DNA of 48,005 nucleotides from Acidobacteriota bacterium (GCA_016184115.1 JACPDH010000100.1:1-48005), one strand, 5' to 3'; shown: positions 20,605 through 32,485, numbered from the stretch's first letter. The notes: a model not told the origin generated them from the letters alone. Program-made: numbers and translations.

Positions 20605-21139
20605 GACTTACAGGGACGAGCTGCTCCGATGGACCGAGAAAATCAACCTCGTCGGTCCCGAAGCGAAGCGGAACATCGACGCACACATCGCGGAGGCGAT
20701 CGCGGCGGCGGAAATCCTCCATCCGACCGGGGATGTCCTCGATTTCGGCAGCGGTGGCGGACTGCCGGCGATTCCGATGGCGATCGTGAGCCCGAACGCC
20801 CGCTTCCATCTCGTCGAGGTGGACCAGCGGAAGTGGGCGTTTCTCAAGCACGCCGTGCGCGAGTGCGCGTTGAATTCGGTAGTTCACGGTGATAGATTGC
20901 AGCGCGCTCTCGAGAAGCTCGATCCGAAGATCCGCTTCTCCCTGGTGACGTCGCGCGCCGTCGGGCGACCTGAGGAGTGGGTCCCGATCGTTCGCGAGAA
21001 ACTTGCCGAGGACGGGCGCGTCGCCTTGTTCGAGCGCTCTCCTGAGCCGCCGCGGCTCGCCGGGTTTCCTCTCGAGACGGCGCACAGGCTTCCGCGAGGG
21101 GAAGACAACTTCCTGGTCATACTTCGTTTCGCCGGGTGA
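20582..21139 (+). CDS. rsmG: 16S rRNA (guanine-527-N7)-methyltransferase RsmG
   Basis: A 185-residue SAM-dependent methyltransferase (GidB) acting on G527 of 16S rRNA. The SAM-binding motif I is VLDFGSGGGLPAIPMAI. Other family marks are the N-terminal WTEKINLV, HLVEVDQRKWAFLKHA and VTSRAVGRPEEW. It is short for the family (E. coli 207). Two GTG codons (20576 and 20582) are possible starts; I chose 20582 because GAGGAG lies 5 nt upstream of it. It overlaps the mnmG 3' end by 23 nt and ends 4 bp before parA, so the gid-par genes are probably one transcript. Confidence 0.9.
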   Translation: MGQAEALKTYRDELLRWTEKINLVGPEAKRNIDAHIAEAIAAAEILHPTGDVLDFGSGGGLPAIPMAIVSPNARFHLVEVDQRKWAFLKHAVRECALNSVVHGDRLQRALEKLDPKIRFSLVTSRAVGRPEEWVPIVREKLAEDGRVALFERSPEPPRLAGFPLETAHRLPRGEDNFLVILRFAG

Positions 21140-21143
21140 ATAC

Positions 21144-21917
21144 ATGGGCATTGTCGTCGCGATCGTGAATCAGAAAGGCGGTGTCGGTAAGACGACGACC
21201 GCGGTCAACCTCGGGGCAGCGCTCGCTGCACTCGAAAAGCGGACGCTCGTCATCGATCTCGACCCGCAGGCGAACGCGACATCAGGCACTGGGTTCCCCA
21301 AGCGGGGGATCCCGTCGATGTATGGAGTGCTCGTCGAGGGACACGACATTCATACGGTCGTCCAGGATGCCGGCCTGCCGACGTTTCGCCTTGCTCCGTC
21401 TTCGATCGACCTCGTTGGCGCCGATCTGGAGCTTTCCGAAATCGATGGGCGAGAGGGGCGCCTGCGCGTCGCGCTCGAGATCGCGCGTGACGAGTACGAC
21501 TTCATCCTGATCGACTGCCCGCCCTCACTCGGGCTTCTCACGGTCAACGCACTGACGGCTGCGGATGTGGTCGTCGTTCCGCTGCAGGCGGAGTACTACG
21601 CCCTCGAAGGGGTGTCGCAGCTGGTCGATACGGTCGACCGCGTACGCGAGACACTCAATCCCGAGCTCGAGATTGGCGGCATCATCCTGACCATGTTTGA
21701 CGAACGTGTGAACCTGTCGCGTCAGGTCGCCGACGAAATCAGGAACTTCTTTGCGGAGCGAGTCTTCGAGACGGTCATTCCGCGGAACGTGCGGTTGGCC
21801 GAGGCCCCTTCATTCGGCAAGCCGATTCTGATGTACGACGTGAAGTCGAGGGGTAGTGAAGCGTATATCCAATTGGCTCAAGAGTTTACGAGGCGACTCG
21901 AGGTGGTGATCCAGTGA
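21144..21917 (+). CDS. parA: Chromosome partitioning ATPase ParA (Soj)
   Basis: A 257-residue deviant Walker A ATPase that forms the nucleoid-bound gradient used to move ParB-parS complexes. The motif KGGVGKTTT occupies residues 11-19 with both signature lysines. Walker A' and B segments are VIDLDPQANATSG and ILIDCPPSLGLLT. It lacks an N-terminal DNA-binding extension, as expected for chromosomal (type Ib-like/Soj) ParA. The frame is open upstream inside rsmG, but MGIVVAIVNQKGG is the normal N-terminus. The stop codon overlaps the GTG start of parB. Confidence 0.96.
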   Translation: MGIVVAIVNQKGGVGKTTTAVNLGAALAALEKRTLVIDLDPQANATSGTGFPKRGIPSMYGVLVEGHDIHTVVQDAGLPTFRLAPSSIDLVGADLELSEIDGREGRLRVALEIARDEYDFILIDCPPSLGLLTVNALTAADVVVVPLQAEYYALEGVSQLVDTVDRVRETLNPELEIGGIILTMFDERVNLSRQVADEIRNFFAERVFETVIPRNVRLAEAPSFGKPILMYDVKSRGSEAYIQLAQEFTRRLEVVIQ

Positions 21918-22780
21918 GCAAGAGCGCGAAGAAAGTGCTTGGGAGAGGGCTCGGAGCGCTGATCCCGCAGAAGGACTCGCAGCCGATCGGCCATAGTGGC
22001 TCGGCGCTGGAGCTTCCTGTCGAGGCGATCACTCCGAATCCGTACCAGCCACGCAAGACATTCGATGACGCGGCGATTCGAGAGCTCTCGGAGAGCGTTC
22101 GCTCGCACGGGATCGTCCAGCCGCTCCTCGTCACGCGAAACGGCGAGAAGTATCAGCTCATCGCGGGGGAGAGGCGATTTCGCGCGGCTAAGCTCGCCGG
22201 TCTCACGACCGTCCCCGCGATCGTGAAGGATCCGATCGTCGGGCTGGGCGCGCTCGAGATCGCGCTCATCGAGAACATCCAGCGCGAAGACCTCAACCCG
22301 ATCGAGGAGGCGCTCGCCTACCAGCAGCTTCACGACGAATTCGGCCTAACGCAAGATGAAGTCGCGAAGCGCGTCGGCAAGGAGCGCTCCACGGTGGCGA
22401 ACCACCTCAGGCTGCTCAAACTGCCTGACAAGGTGAAGACGCTCGTGGCCGCGACGCAGCTCACAATGGGTCATGCCAGGGCGTTGCTCGCGCTTCAGAC
22501 GGCCAAGCAGCAGGAAGAGCTCGCGGAGCGCGCCGTCCGCGACGACCTGAGCGTCCGGCAGGTCGAGGCGATCGTGTCGCCGCCGCCGCCGAAGCCGAAG
22601 AAGCAGCAGGAGCAGAAAGACGTATTCACGCGCGACGCGGAAGAACGATTGCAGAAGTCACTCCGCACCAAGGTCGAGATCCGCCGGAAGCGCCGCGGGG
22701 GAACGATTCAGGTCGCGTTTGCCAACGAAGATGAGCTGATCAGGCTCTTCGAGAGCCTTACGGGAGGACGACGAGCGTGA
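21914..22780 (+). CDS. parB: Chromosome partitioning protein ParB (Spo0J), CTP-dependent clamp
   Basis: A 288-residue ParB. The N-terminal start KKVLGRGLGALIP contains the ParA-interacting region. The CTP-binding domain includes PNPYQPRKTFD, GIVQPLLV, the GERRFRA motif (85-91) and ENIQREDLNPIEEA. A helix-turn-helix that reads parS follows (LTQDEVAKRVGKERSTVANHL). A proline-rich hinge (SPPPPKPKKQ) then leads to the C-terminal dimerisation domain. It starts with GTG overlapping parA by 4 nt and itself overlaps the bactofilin gene by 4 nt. Two parS sites lie upstream at 18636-18684. Confidence 0.96.
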   Translation: MSKSAKKVLGRGLGALIPQKDSQPIGHSGSALELPVEAITPNPYQPRKTFDDAAIRELSESVRSHGIVQPLLVTRNGEKYQLIAGERRFRAAKLAGLTTVPAIVKDPIVGLGALEIALIENIQREDLNPIEEALAYQQLHDEFGLTQDEVAKRVGKERSTVANHLRLLKLPDKVKTLVAATQLTMGHARALLALQTAKQQEELAERAVRDDLSVRQVEAIVSPPPPKPKKQQEQKDVFTRDAEERLQKSLRTKVEIRRKRRGGTIQVAFANEDELIRLFESLTGGRRA

Positions 22781-23154
22781 GCAGCAAGAAGGGTGGAGAG
22801 CTGAACGGATTCCTCGATCGCGGATCGACGTTTCGCGGCGAGCTCGAATTCGAAGACACGATGCGGATCGACGGACGCTTCATCGGCAAAGTCATCTCGA
22901 AGAACGAGCTGATCGTCGGAGATAGCGCCAACATCGAAGGAGAAGTCCTCGTCGGCAGCGTCGCAATCAGTGGCACAGTCCGAGGGAAGATCAAAGTGAC
23001 GGGCCGGGTCGAGATTCATCGCAACGGCCGCGTTTACTGCGACATCGAAACGCCTGCCTTGATCATCGAGGAAGGCGCAATATTCGAAGGGAACTGCGTC
23101 ATGGTGAAGGACGCCGCGAAAGGTGCAGCGACGCCCAAAGCCGCGGCGCACTGA
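22777..23154 (+). CDS. Bactofilin
   Basis: A 125-residue bactofilin (DUF583), a bacterial cytoskeletal protein that polymerises without nucleotide through a right-handed beta-helix. Residues 20-105 show the repeated short beta segments with glycines (FRGELEFEDTMRIDGRF, GKVISKNELIVGDSAN, EGEVLVGSVAISGTV, GKIKVTGRVEIH) and short polar tails on both sides. It begins with GTG overlapping parB. In Myxococcus xanthus bactofilins are known to position the ParABS machinery near the poles, so coupling with parB here suggests, by inference, a similar scaffolding role. It ends 14 bp before the convergent YkgJ-type gene, with no evident terminator. Confidence 0.92.
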   Translation: MSSKKGGELNGFLDRGSTFRGELEFEDTMRIDGRFIGKVISKNELIVGDSANIEGEVLVGSVAISGTVRGKIKVTGRVEIHRNGRVYCDIETPALIIEEGAIFEGNCVMVKDAAKGAATPKAAAH

Positions 23155-23168
23155 AGTCCTGGGTTACC

Positions 23169-23723
23169 TTAGTCGATGAAGAGGGAGGCGAGCACGACTG
23201 CCTCGGGAATCGTGAACTGATCTTCGGGACCGACGGCGTCCTCCCACTCGAGATCCCAGGCAGCCGATTCTTTCTCCTCGCGGAGCGCTGCGACGAAGTT
23301 GAGCTCACACTCCTGTCCGAGATAGCTGCTTCCTTCGCGAATCGGCAGACCGAACGTCCTGCAAACGAGCGGACGGTGATCGTAGAACATGCACGCCCCG
23401 TCGTCTGCGAGCGCGGGACAGGCGACATCACCCGCCCGTTCGAAGAACTCCTCCTTCTCAGAGGAGGAGCAATCGCGGATTGCGGGCGAGTCGAACGTCT
23501 CGAGGATCTCGCGCGAACGTGCGACGATACGGTCGCGGAGCGATGGAGCGGCAGCGCGCAGAGCATCGGTAATCATTGCGACGTCCGCCGCTCCGATCTC
23601 GAACAGACCGTGACAGCAGCCGGTACAGCCGAGGCGGCACTCGAGGTGCTGGCCGAGTCGCTTCCGGACGAGGTCGAAGTGGTCGTCGGCACGCCGCAGG
23701 ATTTCCCGGTATGAATCGCTCAT
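23169..23723 (-). CDS. YkgJ-family cysteine cluster protein
   Basis: A 184-residue protein with the cysteine pattern of the YkgJ/UPF0153 family, thought to bind zinc or an iron-sulfur cluster. The first cluster is CRLGCTGCCHGLF, followed by CPALADDGACMFYDHRPLVCRTFGLP and a late CELN. Its function is unknown; related proteins occur beside flagellar or redox genes. It stands alone, transcribed away from the ATP synthase operon, with which it shares a 154-bp spacer. No good ribosome binding site precedes the ATG at 23723. Confidence 0.82.
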   Translation of the reverse strand: MSDSYREILRRADDHFDLVRKRLGQHLECRLGCTGCCHGLFEIGAADVAMITDALRAAAPSLRDRIVARSREILETFDSPAIRDCSSSEKEEFFERAGDVACPALADDGACMFYDHRPLVCRTFGLPIREGSSYLGQECELNFVAALREEKESAAWDLEWEDAVGPEDQFTIPEAVVLASLFID

Positions 23724-23764
23724 CCGCGTGAGAAACCGAGGCGTTGCGCGCTTCGTTCCCTCGG

Positions 23765-23793
23765 TTGATTCCTCCCTACCTTTGGGGTATAAA
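23765..23793 (+). promoter_or_regulatory. ATP synthase operon promoter
   Basis: TTGATT, a 17-nt spacer and TATAAA: a strong sigma-70 type promoter. The predicted start near 23800 would leave an untranslated leader of about 78 nt before the b' subunit gene at 23878. There is no competing gene in the leader. Confidence 0.75.
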
Positions 23794-23877
23794 GCAGCCG
23801 CTTCGGAGAGGTGTCTCTACGCGAGCCGTATCGGTGCCAACCGGCGCCGTCTCTCCCGGGAAACAGGCGCCAAACGT

Positions 23878-24324
23878 ATGCTGATATCCGGCGGAATCAA
23901 TCTCACGCCCGACGAATCGCTGATCGCCATCATGGTGATCTTCTTCCTCGAGTACCTGGTACTGAGGGTGTTCTTCTTCCAGCCGCTCAACCAGGTGATG
24001 ACGGCCCGGGAGAAAGACGTGCGCGATGCAGCGACACGACATGAAGACGCACTCGCGCGTTTCAATGAGGCGACGCGGGAGATGGAAGCTCGGATCGGCC
24101 AGGCGAAGAAACAGGGTGCTGAGTTGCGGGAAGCGCTCAAAGCCGAGGCCGCGAGGCACCGAACCGAGACTGTCGACAAGACGCGCAAGGAAGCCGATGT
24201 GATCGTAGAAGAAGCGAGCGACGAGCTCGCGACGTCGGTCGCGGCGGCCAGACAGAAGATCGATGGCGAAGCCGGCGCGCTCGCACGCCTCGCGGTCGAA
24301 CGAATCGTGGGCAGGGCTCTGTGA
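23878..24324 (+). CDS. atpF': ATP synthase F0 subunit b' (second peripheral stalk subunit)
   Basis: A 148-residue peripheral-stalk protein. After LTPDESL comes one membrane segment (LIAIMVIFFLEYLVLRVFFFQPLNQVM, about residues 15-40) and then a long charged coiled coil rich in Ala, Arg and Glu (REKDVRDAATRHEDALARF through ETVDKTRKEADVIVEEASDEL). It has no signal peptide, unlike the following b subunit, and so pairs with it as a b/b' heterodimer, known in phototrophs, Acidobacteria and others. The ATG at 23878 is chosen because the upstream open frame lies in the promoter leader. The stop overlaps the next gene. Confidence 0.85.
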   Translation: MLISGGINLTPDESLIAIMVIFFLEYLVLRVFFFQPLNQVMTAREKDVRDAATRHEDALARFNEATREMEARIGQAKKQGAELREALKAEAARHRTETVDKTRKEADVIVEEASDELATSVAAARQKIDGEAGALARLAVERIVGRAL

Positions 24325-24929
24325 AAAACGCAATTCTGATCGTTTTGGCGCTGCTGCTCGCCGCGCTACCGCTCCTCGCCACCGCGGCGGAGAATGCCCA
24401 TGCCGCGGAAGCAGGGGGCGAAGCGTCTCACGTCGAGCAGACGTACTTTGGCATGCCTGCGTGGCTGCTCAAACTGATCAACATCGTGGTCTTTCTTGGC
24501 CTGCTCGGATATCTGCTGAAAGGACCGGTCTCGTCCGCCTTCAAGGCGCGTGGCGAGCAGATTCGGGCCGAGCTCGAAGAAGCGAAAGAACGGAACGCCA
24601 AAGCTGACCGCCTCGCCGCCGACATCCAGTCGAGACTCGACCAGATCGAAGCCGATGTAACCGCGATCGTTGAGCGCGCAAAGGTCGATGGCGAGAAACA
24701 GAAAATCGAAATCATTGAAGCGGCGCGGCTCGAGGCTGAAAAGATCCTCGCTGCCGCCCGCGGCGAGGTCGACTCGCGCATTAAGCAGGCGCGCAAGGAG
24801 TTGACCGAGTACGCTGGTCAACTCGCAGCTGACAAAGCCCATGAAGTGCTGAACACGTCGATGACGGACGCGGACCGGAAGAAGGTGTTTGCCGACAGCG
24901 TCCGCGCGATCGAGGAGACGAGGGCATGA
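24321..24929 (+). CDS. atpF: ATP synthase F0 subunit b
   Basis: A 202-residue peripheral-stalk subunit. Unusually, it opens with a signal-peptide-like stretch (MKNAILIVLALLLAALPL ending ATA-AEN), then a short polar segment, a membrane segment near residues 48-66 (WLLKLINIVVFLGLLGYLL) and a long coiled coil ending DRKKVFADSVRAIEETRA. The extra N-terminal leader is found in b subunits of several deep lineages. It starts with GTG overlapping the b' stop, and its own stop overlaps the ATG of atpH. Confidence 0.9.
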   Translation: MKNAILIVLALLLAALPLLATAAENAHAAEAGGEASHVEQTYFGMPAWLLKLINIVVFLGLLGYLLKGPVSSAFKARGEQIRAELEEAKERNAKADRLAADIQSRLDQIEADVTAIVERAKVDGEKQKIEIIEAARLEAEKILAAARGEVDSRIKQARKELTEYAGQLAADKAHEVLNTSMTDADRKKVFADSVRAIEETRA

Positions 24930-25459
24930 TTCGCCGCTTCGCTCGTCCGTACGCACAGGCGATTATGGAGGTCGTGAAGACCCCCGAGGCTGCGCGCGCG
25001 CTCTATGGAGAGCTCGGCCGCTTCGAATCCGTCCGCGCTCGATCCACCGAGCTCGAGACCCTGTTCGAGAACCCCGGCGTCGACGCGGCGGCCAAGAAGT
25101 CGATCGCGGCCGCGATCGGCGTTCGGCTCGGCCTCTCCGATCTAGCAAACCGGACGATCGCGGTGCTCGTCGGCAACGATCGGATCAACGACCTCGCATC
25201 GATCCTCGATGCCGTCGACTCGATGATCAACGAAGCAACGAATACGGTCGTCGCCCGCGTGCGCGCAGCGCACAGCCTTGGAGACGACGAGAAAGCGGGG
25301 CTCCAGCGCGCACTCGAGACGCGGCTCGGGCGCCGCGTGCAGATCGAGCTGTCGGTCGATGCGACGTTGCTCGGCGGGTTTGTGGCCGAAGTTGGCAGCG
25401 AAGTCTACGACGCCTCGGTTCTCGCGAGAATTCAGAAAATCCGTACCGCAAACGCGTAG
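24926..25459 (+). CDS. atpH: ATP synthase F1 subunit delta
   Basis: A 177-residue OSCP/delta subunit that connects the F1 crown to the peripheral stalk. It opens with RRFARPYAQAIMEV, the usual 'YA.AL' N-terminal helix, and its C-terminal domain shows ARVRAAHSLGDDEKAGLQRALETRLGR, then DATLLGGFVAEVGSEVYDASV, which is the OSCP signature region. Length is the family norm. Start and stop are tightly coupled to atpF (4-nt overlap) and to atpA, 30 bp downstream. Confidence 0.93.
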   Translation: MIRRFARPYAQAIMEVVKTPEAARALYGELGRFESVRARSTELETLFENPGVDAAAKKSIAAAIGVRLGLSDLANRTIAVLVGNDRINDLASILDAVDSMINEATNTVVARVRAAHSLGDDEKAGLQRALETRLGRRVQIELSVDATLLGGFVAEVGSEVYDASVLARIQKIRTANA

Positions 25460-25489
25460 CGATTTCCGTCTACCTTTTTGGGAGAATAT

Positions 25490-27033
<1,544 letters not shown>

Positions 27034-27034
<1 letters not shown>

Positions 27035-27885
27035 TGCCCAGCACACTCGACATCCGGCGGCGTATTCGCAGCGTCAAGAATACGCAGCAGATCACGAAGG
27101 CGATGAAGATGGTCGCCGCGGCGAAACTGCGCCGCGCGCAGGACCGGATCGTCTCGGCGCGTCCGTACGCCGGGGCGATCTCGCAAATCCTCGCTTCGGT
27201 TGCGAGCCGTGTGAACCCGGAGCAGCATCCGCTGCTCGCCGAGCGTGAAGAGAAGCGCGTTCTTCTGCTCGTCGTCACTGGCGACAAGGGGCTGGCCGGC
27301 GCATTCAACGGCAATATCTTCAAGGCGACGTTCAATGCGATGCGCGAGCGGGGTTGGAGCGAAGTTCAGCTGATTCCGATCGGGCGGAAAGCCAGCGAGT
27401 ACTTTCGCCGTCGCACCGTCCCGATCCGCCTTCAGGCACCGACCGTTTTCCAGGCGCTGTCGCTCAAGAGCGCGGGACAGATCGCGAACGTCGCGGTGGA
27501 GGACTTCACCGAGGACCGGATCGATGCCGTCTACGCGGTCTACAACGAGTTCCGTTCGATCATCTCGCAGGTTGTCCGCGTCGAGAAGCTGCTGCCGATC
27601 GAACGTGCGAAGAACGTCGAACCGACGATCGATTACCTCTACGAGCCTTCGCCGGAGCAGATCCTCAAGGACCTGATCCCGAAGCACCTCGAATTCCAGA
27701 TTTACAAGATTCTGCTCGACTCCGCTGCGGCGGAGCAGGGCGCCCGCATGACGGCGATGGAGGCGGCGACGAAGAACGCGGCCGACATGATCGACAGCCT
27801 AACACTGTCGTACAACCGGATCCGCCAGGCCGCGATCACGAAGGAGATCATCGAGATCGTTTCGGGCGCCGCCGCACTCGATTAG
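27034..27885 (+). CDS. atpG: ATP synthase F1 subunit gamma
   Basis: A 283-residue central rotor shaft. The long N-terminal helix starts DIRRRIRSVKNTQQITKAMKMVAAAKLRRAQ, the C-terminal helix has ARMTAMEAATKNAADMIDSLTLSYNRIRQAAITKEIIEIVSGAAAL, both classical gamma signatures. The middle domain has TGDKGLAGAFNGN. It overlaps the atpA stop by one base and is preceded by GGGAG. Confidence 0.96.
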
Positions 27886-29367
<1,482 letters not shown>

Positions 29368-29369
29368 AC

Positions 29370-29789
29370 ATGTCCGAGCTTCCGACCAAGTTGCGCCTCA
29401 CGCTCGTCACGCGCGAGAAGAAAGTCCTCGAGCTGGACGTCGACGAAGTCGTCGTCCCTGCCGTGAACGGGGCGATGGGAGTTCTTCCCGGCCACACGCC
29501 GCTACTCGCGGCACTCAAGGTCGGCGAGATGTCGTACCGCGTCGGCGACAAGCACTACATGATGGTGCTCACCTGGGGCTACGCCGAGATCCTCGCCGAC
29601 CGTGTGATCGTGATCGCGGAAGGGGCGATGACGCCGGAAGAAATTGGCGCGGAGAGGTTCGAGCAGATGAAGCTCGAGGCGGAGCGGGAGCTTCACGCGA
29701 TCGCATCGCACGACGAGGGTTTCGCTCGTGCCGAGGCGAAGCTCGACCAGGAAATCTCGAAGAGCATTGCGAGCAGCGCGAAACATTGA
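29370..29789 (+). CDS. atpC: ATP synthase F1 subunit epsilon
   Basis: A 139-residue epsilon subunit. The N-terminal beta sandwich is complete (KLRLTLVTREKKVLELDVDEVVVPAVNGAMGVLPGHTPLLAALKVGEM) and the C-terminal helices are present (AMTPEEIGAERFEQMKLEAERELHAI), so the inhibitory arm is likely retained. It ends the operon, followed 30 bp later by a GC-rich hairpin. The a and c subunit genes (atpB, atpE) are not in the window. Confidence 0.93.
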   Translation: MSELPTKLRLTLVTREKKVLELDVDEVVVPAVNGAMGVLPGHTPLLAALKVGEMSYRVGDKHYMMVLTWGYAEILADRVIVIAEGAMTPEEIGAERFEQMKLEAERELHAIASHDEGFARAEAKLDQEISKSIASSAKH

Positions 29790-29818
29790 CAGGTTCCGCG
29801 AAGAGCGAATCGTGCCGG

Positions 29819-29839
29819 ACGCCGCCCCCGAGGCGGCGT
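29819..29839 (+). terminator. Putative terminator of the ATP synthase operon
   Basis: ACGCCGCC and GGCGGCGT pair around a 5-nt loop about 30 bp after the atpC stop. The following bases are TCGCCATTTCG, a poor T-run, so this may be a factor-assisted terminator or an mRNA-end stabiliser. Confidence 0.45.
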
Positions 29840-29927
29840 TCGCCATTTCGGGGAAATCGCAGCGAATACAGGGCGTCCGGAGGCTCCGTGGCGTTCAAGT
29901 TCCCGGACAGAGGGAGGCGCGGAAGCC

Positions 29928-29957
29928 TTGCGCCGGCGGCTCTCCGCGGAATATAAA
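29928..29957 (+). promoter_or_regulatory. topA promoter
   Basis: TTGCGC, an 18-nt spacer and TATAAA (29952-29957). The predicted start near 29964 leaves a leader of about 70 nt before the GTG of topA. It lies in the 243-bp spacer between atpC and topA, in which no other gene is seen. Confidence 0.6.
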
Positions 29958-30032
29958 GGCGCGGCTCTCCCGTTGCCGAAAGCCCGTTGAGCCGCGTTTT
30001 CCGCGTGAAAGCGGGCGCTGGAAGGATCCTGA

Positions 30033-32462
30033 GTGTCGAAAAATCTGGTCATCGTAGAGTCTCCTGCGAAAGCGAAGACGATTAACAAGTTCCTCGGCAA
30101 AGACTTCGCCGTGAAGGCTTCGGTCGGGCACATTCGTGATCTTCCCAAGAGTGACCTCGGCGTCAACGAGGAGACCTTCGAGCCCGAATACGTCGTGCTC
30201 GAGACGAAGGAAAAGGTGGTGGCCGAGCTTCGCGCGGCAGCGAAGAAGGCCGACAACGTCTACATCGCATCCGACCCTGATCGCGAAGGAGAGGCGATCG
30301 GCTGGCACGTCATGAACGTGCTTGGCAAGGACGCGAAGAAGGTCCGCCGAATCCTCTTTCACGAAATCACGAAGAGCGCCGTTCAGAAAGCGATCAAGCA
30401 GCCCGGGGAGATCGATCTCAACAAGGTGAACGCCCAGCAGGCGCGTCGCGTGCTCGACCGTCTCGTCGGATACAAGCTCTCGCCGCTACTCTGGGACAAG
30501 GTGCGCCGCGGTCTCTCGGCTGGGCGCGTCCAGTCGGTCGCGCTGAAAATGATCGTCGACCGGGAAGACGAGATCGCGAAATTCAAGCCGGCGGAGTACT
30601 GGACCTTCGCCGCGAGACTCGATGCCTCGCAGCCGCCACCCTTCATCGCGAAGCTCTTGAAGATCGATGGCAAGAAGGCTGAAGTTCCCAATGAAGAGAC
30701 GGCGCGAGCGATCGAGAAAACGCTGAAGAACGGCTCGTTCGCGGTCGCGAAGATCGCGCGAAAGGAACGGAAGCAGTCACCTCCTGCGCCGTTCACCACG
30801 TCGAAGCTTCAGCAGGAAGCATACCGCCGATTCAAGTACCCGGTTAAGCGGACGATGCAAATCGCGCAAGGGCTCTACGAAGGCAAGGAGCTCGGCAAGG
30901 ATGGGCAGGTCGGCCTCATCACCTACATGCGTACCGACTCCGTCCGCATCTCCGACGACGCGCTCACCGACATGCGAAAGTACATCGGTGGGAAGTACGG
31001 CGAGGACATCCTTCCCGAGAAGCCTAACGTCTACCGCTCCAAGAAGTCGGCACAGGAAGCACACGAAGCGATCCGCCCCACCTATTTCGAGTATGAGCCC
31101 GACGCCATCAAGGACCACCTCTCGCGTGACGAGTACAACATCTACAAGTTGATCTTCGAGCGGACGGTTGCGTCGCAGATGAAGCCGGCGCTTTTCGACG
31201 TGACCGACGTCGAGATCGAGTGCGCGAATCTGACGCTGAAGGCCTCGGGAGAGGTTCAGAAGTTCGCCGGCTTCCTCGCGATCTTCCAGGACGACCTCGA
31301 AGAGGACGAAGCCGCCGAACACGAGGAGCTTCTCGCGAAGAAGCTGCCGAAAATGCAGGAAGGCGAAGCGCTGAAGCTCCGCGACCTCGAGACGAAGCAG
31401 AACTTCACGCAGCCGCCGCCACGGTACACCGAAGCGACGCTCGTGAAGGCACTCGAAGAGAACGGCATCGGGCGCCCATCGACCTACGGCGCGATCCTCC
31501 AGACGATTCAGACGCGCGACTACACCTTCAAAGACGAAGGGAAGTTCTTTCCGAGCCAGCTCGGTACGCTGGTGACGAACCTTCTCCGCGAGTCATTCGG
31601 CGACATCATCGACGAGGGCTACACGGCCCGCCTCGAGGACGAGCTCGACGAGATCGAGGAAGGGAAGCTCGACTGGACCGCGGCACTCGTGCGCTTTTCG
31701 AAAAAGTTCAATAAGGATCTCGGCGTCGCGCAAGAGCAGATGCGCAGCGTCAAGGGGCAGGGCGTCGAGACCGACGAGGTCTGCGACAAGTGCGGGGCGA
31801 AGATGGCAATCAAGTTCGGCCGCTTCGGCGAGTTCCTCGCCTGCACGAACTACCCCGAGTGCAAGAACACGAAGGAGATTCCGCAGCAGGCCGCCGCGAA
31901 GGCCAACGGAGACCAGCCCCTCGTCTGCGACAAGTGCGGCAAGCCGATGGCGCTCAAGCGCTCGCGCTTCGGACAGTTCTTCGCCTGCACCGGCTACCCC
32001 GACTGCAAGAACACGAAGGACCCGAAGCTGCTCAACATGCCGCAGAGCAACGAGCCGGTGCCTCCCTGCGAGAAGTGCGGCAAAGAGATGATTCTCAAGC
32101 GCGGCCGCTTCGGCCCCTTCTACAGCTGTTCCGGATATCCCGACTGCAACAACATCCGGAAGATGGGAGCGAAGGGAAAGCCGGCAGAGCCGACCGGCGT
32201 GAAGTGCGCGAAATGTGGTGAAGGCGAGATCGTCATGCGCATCTCACGGCGCGGTCCCTTCTACTCGTGCAACCGCTATCCCAAGTGCGAGTTCTCATTG
32301 AACAAGCGGCCGGTGCAGCGTTCCTGCCCCAAGTGCAAGGCGCCTTACCTGCTCCTCCACGAGACGAAGCGCGAAGGGAAGATCGAGCTCTGCAATAACG
32401 CAGAGTGCGATTATCGAGCGCCGTTGCGCGAAGAGCCGGGTGTGACGCCCGTCGAAGGCTGA
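30033..32462 (+). CDS. topA: DNA topoisomerase I
   Basis: An 809-residue type IA topoisomerase that relaxes negative supercoils, balancing gyrase. The TOPRIM domain begins LVIVESPAKAKTINKFLG and includes IASDPDREGEAIGWH. The active-site tyrosine is Y298 in GLITYMRTDSVR. After the core (ending about residue 575) comes a zinc-finger tail with five cysteine modules: CDKCG...CTNYPEC, CDKCG...CTGYPDC, CEKCG...CSGYPDC, CAKCG...CNRYPKC and a final CPKCK...CNNAEC. Escherichia coli TopA has fewer canonical four-Cys fingers. The GTG start sits behind GGAAGGATC. A terminator hairpin follows the gene. Confidence 0.96.
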   Translation: MSKNLVIVESPAKAKTINKFLGKDFAVKASVGHIRDLPKSDLGVNEETFEPEYVVLETKEKVVAELRAAAKKADNVYIASDPDREGEAIGWHVMNVLGKDAKKVRRILFHEITKSAVQKAIKQPGEIDLNKVNAQQARRVLDRLVGYKLSPLLWDKVRRGLSAGRVQSVALKMIVDREDEIAKFKPAEYWTFAARLDASQPPPFIAKLLKIDGKKAEVPNEETARAIEKTLKNGSFAVAKIARKERKQSPPAPFTTSKLQQEAYRRFKYPVKRTMQIAQGLYEGKELGKDGQVGLITYMRTDSVRISDDALTDMRKYIGGKYGEDILPEKPNVYRSKKSAQEAHEAIRPTYFEYEPDAIKDHLSRDEYNIYKLIFERTVASQMKPALFDVTDVEIECANLTLKASGEVQKFAGFLAIFQDDLEEDEAAEHEELLAKKLPKMQEGEALKLRDLETKQNFTQPPPRYTEATLVKALEENGIGRPSTYGAILQTIQTRDYTFKDEGKFFPSQLGTLVTNLLRESFGDIIDEGYTARLEDELDEIEEGKLDWTAALVRFSKKFNKDLGVAQEQMRSVKGQGVETDEVCDKCGAKMAIKFGRFGEFLACTNYPECKNTKEIPQQAAAKANGDQPLVCDKCGKPMALKRSRFGQFFACTGYPDCKNTKDPKLLNMPQSNEPVPPCEKCGKEMILKRGRFGPFYSCSGYPDCNNIRKMGAKGKPAEPTGVKCAKCGEGEIVMRISRRGPFYSCNRYPKCEFSLNKRPVQRSCPKCKAPYLLLHETKREGKIELCNNAECDYRAPLREEPGVTPVEG

Positions 32463-32485
32463 AGACGTTGAGGCGATGAACCGGA

